Below, piece by piece: positions 8,067-14,393 of a DNA stretch of 34,094 nt. This stretch comes from a virus. A program made the position numbers and the translations under genes. The notes beneath the pieces are model-generated. The model saw only the letters and a program-made list of their open reading frames with translations. It made no database searches and was not told where the DNA came from. The stretch lies in IMG/VR virus record IMGVR_UViG_3300048839_000131, positions 1-34,094 of that record. One strand, 5' to 3'. Numbering within the stretch: the first letter of the stretch is position 1; each line of letters starts with the position of its first letter.

Positions 8067-8358
8067 CTGTTTTGACTGGGTTGTAGTCCAGTCATACCCC
8101 ACAGGATAAATAAGCACAAAGCCTGAAATATGACAGCACAGCGTTCATTGCATATCGCTAAACTACCGCTCTGACGGCAACTGTCAACGGTGACTGCACT
8201 GATTAAATAAAGCGATATACCCGCAGCAGGTCGGGAAACTTGATGATAGGTTGTGAGTTTTGTGAATGCTTTTTAGGGTAAAATATATTGATTTCCCTAA
8301 ATTTCACAATAAGAGTCTGCATAAAGTGCAGGTATAAAGTTGCCATGTCAGTACCTTT
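8067..8358. other. Non-coding segment of about 290 bp, function not established
   Basis: No credible gene is present on either strand. Visible inverted repeats are GACTGG (8074-8079) with CCAGTC (8088-8093), ATATCGCT (8152-8159) with AGCGATAT (8211-8218), and CCCG (8220-8223) with CGGG (8232-8235). The segment lies between the end of the late region and the first early promoter, where replication origins or packaging sites often sit. I saw no tRNA cloverleaf and no clear DnaA box cluster. It may hold an origin or a second structured RNA. Confidence 0.4.
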
Positions 8359-8383
8359 CTTATTTAGAATGAATATAAATTAG
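8359..8383. promoter_or_regulatory. 25-bp operator, copy A
   Basis: The sequence starts CTTATTTAGAATGA and ends TATAAATTAG, an imperfect palindrome of the same 25-bp length as copies at 11952, 12026, 12988 and 16557. Its centre (8371) is 33 bp before the TTGACA of the first early promoter. Confidence 0.75.
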
Positions 8384-8403
8384 CAAATACTGAAAAATAA
8401 CTC

Positions 8404-8433
8404 TTGACATTTACAAAAATATACGTATATTTG
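8404..8433 (+). promoter_or_regulatory. Early promoter 1 with overlapping palindrome
   Basis: TTGACA (8404-8409) and TATATTTG (8426-8433) are 16 bp apart. A perfect 16-bp palindrome, AAATATACGTATATTT, occupies 8417-8432 and covers the -7 box. It is repeated exactly at early promoter 2, so a dimeric repressor site is likely. Operator copy A lies upstream. The promoter drives the 8457-11960 gene block. Confidence 0.85.
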
Positions 8434-8456
8434 CATAAACATTAACACTTAAAAAA

Positions 8457-8729
8457 ATGGCAAACGAAATGATCACAGTAGATCAGTACACTCAATACGG
8501 AGTGGAAGTAATACTGAAAAAAGCAAACCCGCAGTATCCGAAATACAGAAACGGGAACACGCTTACGGTAAAGTTTAACCGATTCAAACACGGGATTGCA
8601 AAGATTCAGTTGTTGGCGGTTGTTGGCGGAACTTACCACCAATCATTCAATGATTCAGAAATCTTTGATTATGTTGAATTTCCAAAAGAAGCGGAGTTGA
8701 ATTTTATTAAAGCATATCTCGAACTTTAA
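8457..8729 (+). CDS. First early protein, unknown function
   Basis: This 90-residue protein is the first gene after early promoter 1, with an A-rich leader of about 18 bases and no Shine-Dalgarno. I do not recognise it. It is a mixed alpha/beta soluble protein with a basic middle (KKANPQYPKYRNGNTLTVKFNRFKHG). The operator-controlled position suggests a host take-over or regulatory role expressed immediately after infection; this is inference from position only. Confidence 0.75.
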   Translation: MANEMITVDQYTQYGVEVILKKANPQYPKYRNGNTLTVKFNRFKHGIAKIQLLAVVGGTYHQSFNDSEIFDYVEFPKEAELNFIKAYLEL

Positions 8730-8741
8730 AAACCCAAACCC

Positions 8742-8957
8742 ATGTCAATCAAACCAAAACTTTTAAGCGGATCGCAGTTCAAGGAATTGCGGGTATCGAA
8801 AAAAATCACAATGTACAAGTTGGTGCAATTAACCGGACTGAACAGGCGTACTATCGAACAATTCGAGCGTGAAGAGACCAGTCCGTTAATCAGCACGTAT
8901 GCAACGTTGATGAATGCAGTCGAAAACTATAAAGCTGACGATCATGCAAACGGATAA
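8742..8957 (+). CDS. XRE-family helix-turn-helix regulator
   Basis: This 71-residue protein is almost entirely one XRE/Cro-type helix-turn-helix domain: residues of about 8-60 contain FKELRVSKKITMYKLVQLTG followed by LNRRTIEQFEREETSP. Such proteins bind palindromic operators as dimers. It is the only clear DNA-binding regulator in the early block controlled by operator copy A and the AAATATACGTATATTT palindrome, so it is the best phage-encoded candidate to bind one of them. It overlaps the next small gene by 14 bases. Confidence 0.82.
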   Translation: MSIKPKLLSGSQFKELRVSKKITMYKLVQLTGLNRRTIEQFEREETSPLISTYATLMNAVENYKADDHANG

Positions 8958-9078
8958 CGACCGCTTATATCGAAGTGAAAGAGCCATATCAATCGGCTGT
9001 TCTTACGCTATCATTGCAGTAGCGTTATTCTTTGCCTTTACTTGGGGCATAGTTGAATTAATCAAATTAATCTTTTAA
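8944..9078 (+). CDS. Single-helix membrane microprotein
   Basis: A 44-residue gene too short for most annotation cut-offs. It begins with a charged segment (MQTDNDRLYRSERA) followed by a strong membrane helix (SYAIIAVALFFAFTWGIVEL) and ends IKLIF. It starts inside the 3' end of the XRE gene and ends four bases before the next ATG, so it is well packed in the operon. Small early membrane proteins of phages can block superinfection or inhibit host functions. No family is recognised. Confidence 0.6.
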   Translation: MQTDNDRLYRSERAISIGCSYAIIAVALFFAFTWGIVELIKLIF

Positions 9079-9082
9079 CACC

Positions 9083-9373
9083 ATGACAAAGCACGAAGTA
9101 ACACATTGTAAGAACTGTTTATTTGCAGCCTATTCATTTTCTGCCGACAAAGAAGAATACTATTGCAGCGTATTGCAACAAGTTGTATTGTTTACAGGAG
9201 CATACGATACTGACTCAGTTGACGACAAAGAGATTCCCGACGAATGCCCCTTGTTTGATGACGAAATAACGGTTAAATTGAGCCGTGAAGTACCAAAGCC
9301 TTACAACCCAGATGCAGAATTTGACCGACTCTGCAATGATTCTGACACTTACATTAAATCACGAAAAGAGTAA
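9083..9373 (+). CDS. Cysteine-rich small protein, possible zinc binder
   Basis: The protein has 96 residues. Cysteines are arranged as CKNC near residue 9, YYC near 28 and PDECPL near 54, a C-x2-C...C...C pattern that could hold one zinc ion. The C-terminal part is acidic and unstructured. It lies between the membrane microprotein and the recombination genes. I do not recognise a named family. Confidence 0.72.
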   Translation: MTKHEVTHCKNCLFAAYSFSADKEEYYCSVLQQVVLFTGAYDTDSVDDKEIPDECPLFDDEITVKLSREVPKPYNPDAEFDRLCNDSDTYIKSRKE

Positions 9374-9398
9374 TTAACATAATAAAACGAAACAAACC

Positions 9399-10193
9399 AT
9401 GTCAAACGAAGTAATGACAGTCAAAAGTCTTTTGTCGAATGAATCGGTAAAAGCAAAATTCAGCGAAATCTTAAGAGATAACGCCACCGGATTTACTGCC
9501 AATCTTGCAGTAATGGTAAACAATTCAGCAGCCCTTTCAAAGCTGCAACCGATGTCTGTAATCAGCGCAGCGGTAATCAGCGCATCACTCAATTTGCCAC
9601 TTGACCCTAATTTGGGATTTGCAGCTATTGTCCCCTATGGAGATAAAGCACAATTTCAGATCATGTACAAAGGTCTGATTCAACTTGCAATGCGTTCAGG
9701 GCAATACAAAACTATTGGAGTAACCGAAATTTACGAGGGCGAACTGATAAGCGAAAACAGATTAACCGGAGAATTTGTATTTGATTTCACCGCTAAAAAA
9801 TCTGATAAGGTGATAGGCTTTGCAGCTTATTTCAGTCTGCTCAATGGATTTGAAAAAACTGTTTACTGGCCTGCCGAACAAGTTGAGGGACACGGGAAAC
9901 GTTACAGTCAGACCTATAAAAAAGGCTTCGGACTTTGGAAAGATGACTTTACAGCAATGGGTAAGAAAACCGTATTGAAAAGTCTGATTTCAAAATGGGG
10001 TATTCTGTCAATCGAAATGCAAAGGGCTGTAAAATTCGATCAGGGCGTAATCACAAACACCGAAACTGAGGAAGTTGATTATGTTGATATTAATCAGCAT
10101 TCATTTGATGATGACGAGCCGATTGAAGCACGCAAAGTGAAAGTTGATGAACCTGCAAACGAACCTGCAAACGACAAACTAAACTTGAAATAA
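9399..10193 (+). CDS. recT: RecT-family single-strand annealing protein
   Basis: The protein has 264 residues, typical for RecT. The family signature is clear at about 55-100: SASLNLPLDPNLGFAAIVPY followed by FQIMYKGLIQLAMRSG. It should bind the 3' overhang made by the partner exonuclease and anneal it to complementary DNA, giving phage recombination and perhaps concatemer formation. The acidic C-terminal tail (about 225-264) is variable in the family. The stop overlaps the exonuclease start by one base (TAATG), which supports a functional pair. Confidence 0.93.
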   Translation: MSNEVMTVKSLLSNESVKAKFSEILRDNATGFTANLAVMVNNSAALSKLQPMSVISAAVISASLNLPLDPNLGFAAIVPYGDKAQFQIMYKGLIQLAMRSGQYKTIGVTEIYEGELISENRLTGEFVFDFTAKKSDKVIGFAAYFSLLNGFEKTVYWPAEQVEGHGKRYSQTYKKGFGLWKDDFTAMGKKTVLKSLISKWGILSIEMQRAVKFDQGVITNTETEEVDYVDINQHSFDDDEPIEARKVKVDEPANEPANDKLNLK

Positions 10194-10831
10194 TGGAAGC
10201 AGGAAGCAAAGAATGGCACGCATTCAGAGCCGGAAGATTTACCGCTTCCGAATGTCATAAGTTGATGGGCGAAAAGGGCGGCATAACAACCGCCACCGCC
10301 CAGACTTATATCATGGATAAAGTCGCTGAAACATTAACAGGCGGATGGCATGAGGATATGTCAACAGTTGCAACGAGATGGGGCAATGACCTTGAACCGG
10401 AAGCTGTAATGTACTACGAACTTGCATTTAATCAGGTGATCGAAAAGCCTGACCCTCAATGCCCTGCATGGAGTGATGAAGTTTCAGGATCACCAGATGG
10501 ATTAGTTTACAATGATAAGCAAGTTTATGGTATTGAAATAAAATGCCCTTACAACCCTGCTAATCACGTTAAACATATGCTTATTCGTTCAGCAGCAGAC
10601 CTGAAAGCCACATCAAAGGAGTATTACTGGCAAATCTTAACTTATATGTTAATTTTTGAAATTCCGATGTGGGAGTTTATCAGCTTTGACCCCCGCTTTT
10701 CAGGCGACAAGCGTATGCACGTTGTAGAGATCAAACGATCACAAGTTCAGGCAGACATTGACCGATTGCATAAATCGTTACTCGAAGCGATAAAAGTAAA
10801 GCATGAATATTTGAAACGAATTGAAATGTAA
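10193..10831 (+). CDS. YqaJ-type viral recombinase exonuclease
   Basis: The protein has 212 residues. It has the YqaJ/lambda-exonuclease layout of the PD-(D/E)xK fold: EWHAFRAGRFTASE at 7-20, GNDLEPEA at 64-71, GSPDGL at 99-104 with the metal-binding Asp102, and GIEIKCPY at 113-120 with Glu115 and Lys117. It should resect 5' ends of double-stranded DNA and deliver single strands to the RecT protein encoded directly upstream. All catalytic residues are present. Confidence 0.92.
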   Translation: MEAGSKEWHAFRAGRFTASECHKLMGEKGGITTATAQTYIMDKVAETLTGGWHEDMSTVATRWGNDLEPEAVMYYELAFNQVIEKPDPQCPAWSDEVSGSPDGLVYNDKQVYGIEIKCPYNPANHVKHMLIRSAADLKATSKEYYWQILTYMLIFEIPMWEFISFDPRFSGDKRMHVVEIKRSQVQADIDRLHKSLLEAIKVKHEYLKRIEM

Positions 10832-10844
10832 CACCGAAACAACC

Positions 10845-11177
10845 ATGAGCGAAAATCCACACTTTTACAACACCCTGAACATAAACGGTCAGAACCTACT
10901 CAATGCGATTGAAACAGCCAAGAAGCAAGAAGACCGGATCATGGTAATCATGCAGGCAAAGCGCAGACCGATGTCACCGAGCCAGATTCTTGAAGTTTAC
11001 AAATCATGGTTTACCGGAAACACACCACTAACTTCAATCAGGCGGGCATTAACCAACCTGACAAATTCGGGTAAACTCGAAAAAACCGAAACACAAATTC
11101 ATGGCATTTACGGCCAGCCTGAGCACAAATGGAGGCTACCTGAATCGAAAACAGGACAAACAAAAACTAACTTTTAA
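10845..11177 (+). CDS. Winged-helix-like small protein
   Basis: The protein has 110 residues from the ATG at 10845; an in-frame TTG at 10821 lies inside the exonuclease gene and is disfavoured. Residues of about 38-100 look like a winged helix: SPSQILEVYKSWFTG, LTSIRRALTNLTNSGKLEKT as the recognition helix and strand, then the wing with GQPEHKWRL. It may be a DNA-binding accessory of recombination or a regulator. The wing pattern resembles phage helix-turn-helix proteins found beside replication genes. Confidence 0.65.
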   Translation: MSENPHFYNTLNINGQNLLNAIETAKKQEDRIMVIMQAKRRPMSPSQILEVYKSWFTGNTPLTSIRRALTNLTNSGKLEKTETQIHGIYGQPEHKWRLPESKTGQTKTNF

Positions 11178-11188
11178 AACAAACAGAA

Positions 11189-11590
11189 ATGAGAACGATC
11201 AAATTTAGAGGTAAAAAAACATCAACAGGCGAATGGGTTTACGGAAGCCTGATTGTAAATAGTTCAGGAGTTCACACCATTACCCAAATTACAGAAAATC
11301 CTGTTTTTGATGGGGTTTTGCGTGGTTGGTGCTTCGGAGTACACCCCGAAACAGTCGGGCAGTTTACAGGGCTGCTTGATAAAAACGGGGTTGAGATTTA
11401 TGAGGGGGATAAAATTAGATGGATTGGCACTAATCATCTGGTAGAGGGCATTGAATTTACAAATGAAATTTATTGGTTGAAGTACCGTTGGAGAGTCAAG
11501 GGAACGCATAATAAAAAAACTTTTCACGCTGATTTTAATTCCGGTCAGGTGTATAACCACAGCATTGAAGTAATTGGAAACATTCACTAA
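11189..11590 (+). CDS. YopX-family protein
   Basis: The protein has 133 residues. The signature is plain: IKFRGKKTSTGEWVYGSL at the N-terminus, then TVGQFTGLLDKNGVEIYEGD at about 55-75, followed by a beta-rich domain ending HSIEVIGNI. YopX proteins are common in phages of Firmicutes and Bacteroidota; their function is unknown. It sits in the early operon after the recombination genes. Confidence 0.92.
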   Translation: MRTIKFRGKKTSTGEWVYGSLIVNSSGVHTITQITENPVFDGVLRGWCFGVHPETVGQFTGLLDKNGVEIYEGDKIRWIGTNHLVEGIEFTNEIYWLKYRWRVKGTHNKKTFHADFNSGQVYNHSIEVIGNIH

Positions 11591-11604
11591 ACACAGAACT
11601 AACC

Positions 11605-11781
11605 ATGAGAACCGAACAAGAAATTACCGCCAAGATAAAAGAGTTGCAGATCGAACGTAAAAAATATACTGCGCCTTACGAATCTAATAAAAATAACTCT
11701 GACAAACCACAACTTTTGGCGTTAATTGACACAAGAATCATTACTCTGCAATGGGTTTTAAGAGACGAACTACCTTTTTAA
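11605..11781 (+). CDS. Small helical protein
   Basis: The protein has 58 residues, starts 14 bases after the YopX stop and is very probably translated from the same mRNA. It is charged and helical (EQEITAKIKELQIERKKY), with a possible coiled coil at each end of a polar linker. No family is recognised. A longer in-frame start for the following gene would overlap it, which supports the shorter start chosen there. Confidence 0.6.
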   Translation: MRTEQEITAKIKELQIERKKYTAPYESNKNNSDKPQLLALIDTRIITLQWVLRDELPF

Positions 11782-11792
11782 AAACAGAAATC

Positions 11793-11960
11793 ATGTACCA
11801 AAAACTATTCGATCACCTAAACAAAGAGTTTGACATTCTTGCGACTGATGAGGACATGGAAATGATCTGCAACATCGTCAAAGAAATTGAGCAGACAAAA
11901 CTCGATCAGGCACGAAAAGAGCGGAAACACAATTTGACTGAACCGGATTTTCTTATTTAG
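11793..11960 (+). CDS. Small acidic helical protein ending in operator B1
   Basis: The protein has 55 residues from the ATG at 11793, 12 bases after the previous stop; an upstream in-frame ATG at 11751 lies inside that gene. It is helical and charged, with no recognised domain. The TAG stop is embedded in the left arm of operator copy B1 (11952-11961), so the last codons are constrained by the operator. It is the last gene of the first early block. Confidence 0.6.
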   Translation: MYQKLFDHLNKEFDILATDEDMEMICNIVKEIEQTKLDQARKERKHNLTEPDFLI

Positions 11961-11976
11961 ATTCATTCTAAATAAG
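11952..11976. promoter_or_regulatory. 25-bp operator, copy B1 (perfect palindrome)
   Basis: CTTATTTAGA (11952-11961), TTCAT, TCTAAATAAG (11967-11976): ten-base arms match perfectly around a 5-bp spacer. This is the best copy and defines the consensus. It is centred 117 bp before the -33 box of early promoter 2. Confidence 0.85.
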
Positions 11977-12025
11977 CACGTAACCACCTAATCCGCACGT
12001 AATTAGCTTATCAGATTGCGTGCGG

Positions 12026-12050
12026 CTTATTTAGAATTAGTATAAATAAG
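12026..12050. promoter_or_regulatory. 25-bp operator, copy B2
   Basis: CTTATTTAGAATTAG followed by TATAAATAAG; arms CTTATTTA and TAAATAAG are perfect over eight bases. Its centre (12038) lies 43 bp before the TTGACT of early promoter 2. Together with B1 this promoter has two sites. Confidence 0.82.
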
Positions 12051-12080
12051 CGGTTTGTTGAAAAATAAATCTAAAAACAC

Positions 12081-12112
12081 TTGACTTGTGTACTAAAATA
12101 TACGTATATTTG
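12081..12112 (+). promoter_or_regulatory. Early promoter 2 with overlapping palindrome
   Basis: TTGACT (12081-12086) and TATATTTG (12105-12112) are 18 bp apart. The 16-bp palindrome AAATATACGTATATTT (12096-12111) is identical to that at early promoter 1 and covers the -7 box. A leader of about 30 bases precedes the ATG at 12150. Confidence 0.85.
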
Positions 12113-12149
12113 CTTCATCAAACAAACACAAACTTTAAAACTTACAACG

Positions 12150-12347
12150 ATGAAAAAAAGAATCAATTTACACCCGACCAAATTGTGGGATTTCATTTAC
12201 CCGCTTTATGCAAACATGATTGTATTTGGAAACGATTACGAAACCTTTGCTCAATTAGTATCAAAGGACTTTGATCTGATTGCCGAACAATGGGAAGTGC
12301 TTTTGGAAAATTACGAGTTCATTCATGGTAAGGTTTTATATTATTAA
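12150..12347 (+). CDS. Small early protein, unknown function
   Basis: The protein has 65 residues from the ATG at 12150; upstream in-frame codons lie in the promoter and are not translated. The sequence is aromatic and acidic in its second half (FAQLVSKDFDLIAEQWEVLL) after a basic start (MKKRINLHPTKLW). No domain is recognised. It is the first gene after a doubly controlled promoter. Confidence 0.68.
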   Translation: MKKRINLHPTKLWDFIYPLYANMIVFGNDYETFAQLVSKDFDLIAEQWEVLLENYEFIHGKVLYY

Positions 12348-12410
12348 CAACCCAATCTACCGGAGGCGCAACCGGACAACACCAAATTTTCACCATTAAA
12401 ACGAACTGAT

Positions 12411-12644
12411 ATGAAAACAACCCACATAGCCATTGCCCTGTTAACTTTTGGACTACTTTACTTCGCTTATGAATATTCATGCAGACGAATTGTTGATGCC
12501 AAAATCCAATCGGATCTGTTCAACCCAGAATCCTACCAACCGAATCACTACAAACGGATTAAAAACGGTTACATTGTTTTATATCTTTGTACTGACATGA
12601 AAGGTGACACTTTGCCGGTCATGGATACGGTGTATTTTAAATAA
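12411..12644 (+). CDS. Small protein with an N-terminal membrane helix
   Basis: The protein has 77 residues with an N-terminal hydrophobic helix (HIAIALLTFGLLYFAYEY) that is either a membrane anchor or an uncleaved signal, then a soluble domain with two further cysteine-containing regions (SCRR, YLCTD). Its stop codon is the TAA of the ATAACG motif that begins the following inverted-repeat linker. Function is unknown. Confidence 0.65.
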   Translation: MKTTHIAIALLTFGLLYFAYEYSCRRIVDAKIQSDLFNPESYQPNHYKRIKNGYIVLYLCTDMKGDTLPVMDTVYFK

Positions 12645-12650
12645 CGGAAT

Positions 12651-12763
12651 GCAGCCTTATTTCAGTGCGGGCTTAATTGCACTGAACAACATTAAAAGAA
12701 CAAAACTATGAGTAACGAAAAATTTTCCAACGAAGCAGAAAAAACCGCATTGAATAAGGGTGC
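12651..12763. repeat. Cassette linker A: inverted repeat around a start codon
   Basis: The left arm GCAGCCTTATTTCAGTGCGG (12651-12670) matches the reverse complement of the right arm CCGCATTGAATAAGGGTGC (12745-12763) at 17 positions with one gap. It is preceded by ATAACG and followed by GTTAG. The ATG of the next gene (12708) lies between the arms. The gene body is bounded by GTTAGCAGCC (12765-12774) and GGCTGCTAAC (12927-12936), a perfect 10-bp inverted repeat. Confidence 0.8.
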
Positions 12764-12935
12764 TGTTAGCAGCCGTTTATTATTGCGAATTGCAACAGAC
12801 TTACAAAAAGAATTAATTAGACAAACTGATGATATGTTAAAAGCCGATTTAGAAAGTCAAATCGAAGGACTAAAGGTGCTACACAAAGAAGTGGAAGATT
12901 ATAGAACGATTAAGCGGCTTTTAAATGGCTGCTAA
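12708..12935 (+). CDS. Helical protein of cassette A
   Basis: The protein has 75 residues and is almost wholly helical with heptad-like spacing (LLLRIATDLQKELIRQTDDM). The N-terminal 22 or so residues are encoded by the linker right arm and body repeat (KTALNKGAVSSR), and the last residues (LLNGC) by the other end of the body repeat. The stop is the TAA of CTAACG. No family is recognised. The repeat-encoded termini suggest that the useful part is the central helix. Confidence 0.68.
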   Translation: MSNEKFSNEAEKTALNKGAVSSRLLLRIATDLQKELIRQTDDMLKADLESQIEGLKVLHKEVEDYRTIKRLLNGC

Positions 12936-12987
12936 CGTACCGGCGCTATGATCAGAAAGGCTTTTCTAAAAACTCTCAACCCTCATT

Positions 12988-13012
12988 CTTATTTAGAATG
13001 AAAACAAATTAC
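12988..13012. promoter_or_regulatory. 25-bp operator, copy C
   Basis: The left half CTTATTTAGAATGA is identical to copy A; the right half (AACAAATTAC) is degenerate. The centre (13000) is 43 bp before the TTGACA of promoter 3, the same distance as copy B2. Confidence 0.68.
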
Positions 13013-13042
13013 AAAATAAATGAAAATAATTGTAAAAAAGAC

Positions 13043-13072
13043 TTGACATTACAAAATAATGTATTATCTTTG
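13043..13072 (+). promoter_or_regulatory. Early promoter 3
   Basis: TTGACA (13043-13048) and TATCTTTG (13065-13072) are 16 bp apart. A leader of about 38 bases precedes the ATG at 13116. The ATAACGTATATTT-type palindrome of promoters 1 and 2 is absent. Confidence 0.82.
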
Positions 13073-13115
13073 TAAGGTCAAAGCAATTAAGCTGAGATGT
13101 AAAAAATTAAAAATC

Positions 13116-13388
13116 ATGAACGCTTTAGAGAATTTAATCGGAGAAAACACTTATCAGGTAATCGACCATGAATCAAACAGATTTAATTTTTGTGAATTGG
13201 TTGACATTGATGAACAATTACTTGAAGACGCTGAAAATGCTAACGAATATCAACTTTCAGAAGAATTACCCGAAGACGTAAAAAGGGCAATTGATACAAT
13301 GATTGACAACGGTGTGAAAATAGAAGATTTTACAGGCGTTATCACTTTTGAAAACAATGACACTACTTACTACTTACTCACCTGGTAA
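13116..13388 (+). CDS. Highly acidic small protein
   Basis: The protein has 90 residues from the ATG at 13116; an apparent earlier start lies in the promoter. About 22 residues are Asp or Glu against 4 Lys or Arg, a net charge near -18. It has no recognised domain. Strong negative charge on a small protein is seen in DNA mimics (anti-restriction, anti-CRISPR) and in antitoxins. It has its own operator and promoter and overlaps a basic partner gene by one base (TAATG). The function is open. Confidence 0.72.
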   Translation: MNALENLIGENTYQVIDHESNRFNFCELVDIDEQLLEDAENANEYQLSEELPEDVKRAIDTMIDNGVKIEDFTGVITFENNDTTYYLLTW

Positions 13389-13594
13389 TGTTCTGGTTCC
13401 TCGACAAACAAACGAACACTCCTGCGATATACGGGAGTGTTTCCGCTATCTGTGCGAAAACAGACCTCGAAGAAAATGAATTGTATTACCAGTTTTCACG
13501 GCTTAAAAACAAAGAGTATGAAACTGAAAAATACAGGATCGTTAAATGTACGGTGTCCCGGTCTCTGCGCTCAAAAAACTCAAAGCCTTTTTGA
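13388..13594 (+). CDS. Small basic protein with possible helix-turn-helix
   Basis: The protein has 68 residues. Residues of about 14-40 (IYGSVSAICAKTDLEENELYYQFSR) could form a helix-turn-helix, followed by a basic tail (KYRIVKCTVSRSLRSKNSK). It is translationally coupled to the acidic protein by TAATG. Its stop TGA and last codons fall in the right arm of linker B. A DNA-binding role is inferred from composition and from the motif. Confidence 0.62.
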   Translation: MFWFLDKQTNTPAIYGSVSAICAKTDLEENELYYQFSRLKNKEYETEKYRIVKCTVSRSLRSKNSKPF

Positions 13595-13605
13595 TTATAG
13601 CGCTT

Positions 13606-13648
13606 GTTATGCCTGCGCCTTCTTACTTTTTCAGGCGTAGGGCATAAC
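13606..13648. repeat. Empty cassette body: hairpin GTTATGCC / GGCATAAC
   Basis: GTTATGCC (13606-13613) and GGCATAAC (13641-13648), extended inward by GCGCCT/AGGCGT, form a strong hairpin. In the other modules these GTTA/TAAC ends lie 90-640 bp apart and enclose a gene body; here only 27 bp remain. It lacks a T run and is not an obvious terminator. A new ATAACG left arm begins at 13644, but no matching right arm was found. Confidence 0.62.
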
Positions 13649-13677
13649 GAGTATATATACGCAACTCAACCAATTTT

Positions 13678-13697
13678 AAACGTTTAAAAACGGATAA
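13678..13697. repeat. 20-bp leader repeat, copy 1
   Basis: AAACGTTTAAAAACGGATAA, ending one base before the ATG at 13699, is repeated exactly at 18571-18590 ahead of another small gene. It contains the palindrome AAACGTTT and could be a shared translation enhancer or protein site. Confidence 0.7.
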
Positions 13698-13698
13698 C

Positions 13699-14199
13699 AT
13701 GAAAACAGCCATTTTAAGTCTTATTTGTGTCTGTCTGCTATCTTGTACTAAGGACACCGAAATAGTGCCGGAAATCGCACCGGAACGCACGAAATCGGCA
13801 TTTAGGACAAACAGAGACACCCGAACACCGAAGCAAGGCGTTTGGGAGGGTAAAAGTTCGGTTTTGCTGCATTCAGATACGGCACCAATCAATAAGGCGT
13901 TTCGGACTATTGAGTACAAAAATGACTCAACCATTACGATTCAATGGTGGTCAAGTCCTGATACCGCTATTCTTGTCAAAGTTGCCGATACGCTGCGATA
14001 CGTTTACACATCAGATCAAACCAACAATTCATGCGGTGAACAACGTGTCATTTACGACTACACCTCAACTGGATTTGTGCGAAACGATACGCTATTTGAA
14101 AGCGGAACAGTCCGGTATCGGTGGTATTACTACGGTCAACTTCGCAAAGAGTTGAACGGGAATTGGGAAAGTTGGGTTAAATTTAAACGACATTTGTAA
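13699..14199 (+). CDS. Lipoprotein of unknown function
   Basis: The protein has 166 residues and a lipoprotein signal: basic start, ILSLICVCLLS, lipobox LLSC with Cys at about 15, then acidic and proline-rich sequence. The mature domain is beta-rich with many Trp and Tyr (TIQWWSSPDTAILV, YRWYYYGQL). An early phage lipoprotein in the outer envelope could exclude superinfecting phages by masking a receptor, but this is inference. It overlaps the next gene by one base (TAATG). Confidence 0.68.
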   Translation: MKTAILSLICVCLLSCTKDTEIVPEIAPERTKSAFRTNRDTRTPKQGVWEGKSSVLLHSDTAPINKAFRTIEYKNDSTITIQWWSSPDTAILVKVADTLRYVYTSDQTNNSCGEQRVIYDYTSTGFVRNDTLFESGTVRYRWYYYGQLRKELNGNWESWVKFKRHL

Positions 14200-14387
14200 T
14201 GTGCGACAAAATCCCACTCAGTAAGCGACAAGCCGCCACAGTTGTAAGTCAGGCACGGAAGCGGCACGGATGCAGAAACCCAAATAAAACAATTCCAAAA
14301 CGGGTATATTACTGCTCCGAATGCAAAGCGTATCACACGACATCAAAACCAAATTACACAAAACCGAAATTTCATGACTTAAACTAA
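14199..14387 (+). CDS. Small basic protein with possible zinc knuckle
   Basis: The protein has 62 residues and is strongly basic. YYCSECKAYHTTS near residues 37-49 gives C-x2-C-x3-H, which could bind zinc with a Cys elsewhere (positions 2 or 25). It is coupled to the lipoprotein by TAATG. Basic zinc-knuckle proteins often bind nucleic acid. No named family is recognised. Confidence 0.62.
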   Translation: MCDKIPLSKRQAATVVSQARKRHGCRNPNKTIPKRVYYCSECKAYHTTSKPNYTKPKFHDLN

Positions 14388-14393
14388 CAACCA

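Larger units (their letters stand above)
12943..13603. repeat. Cassette linker B: inverted repeat enclosing an operator, promoter and two genes
   Basis: The left arm GCGCTATGATCAGAAAGGC (12943-12961) matches the reverse complement of GCCTTTTTGATTATAGCGC (13585-13603) at 17 of 19 bases. TAACG precedes it and GTTAT follows, as in the other linkers. In those the arms are 50-90 bp apart; here 623 bp separate them and hold operator copy C, promoter 3 and two genes. The stop codon of the second gene lies in the right arm. Confidence 0.8.

Noticed and set aside
8074-8093. tRNA T-arm-like hairpin (GACTGG ... CCAGTC)
   Set aside because: The loop has eight bases without the TTCRA pattern, and no acceptor, D or anticodon arms surround it.
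11751-11792. Longer N-terminus for the gene ending at 11960
   Set aside because: The upstream ATG lies inside the 58-residue gene at 11605-11781; the ATG at 11793 gives normal spacing.
13606-13648. Intrinsic terminator
   Set aside because: The hairpin is strong, but no T run follows, and its ends are the GTTA/TAAC marks of the cassette bodies.
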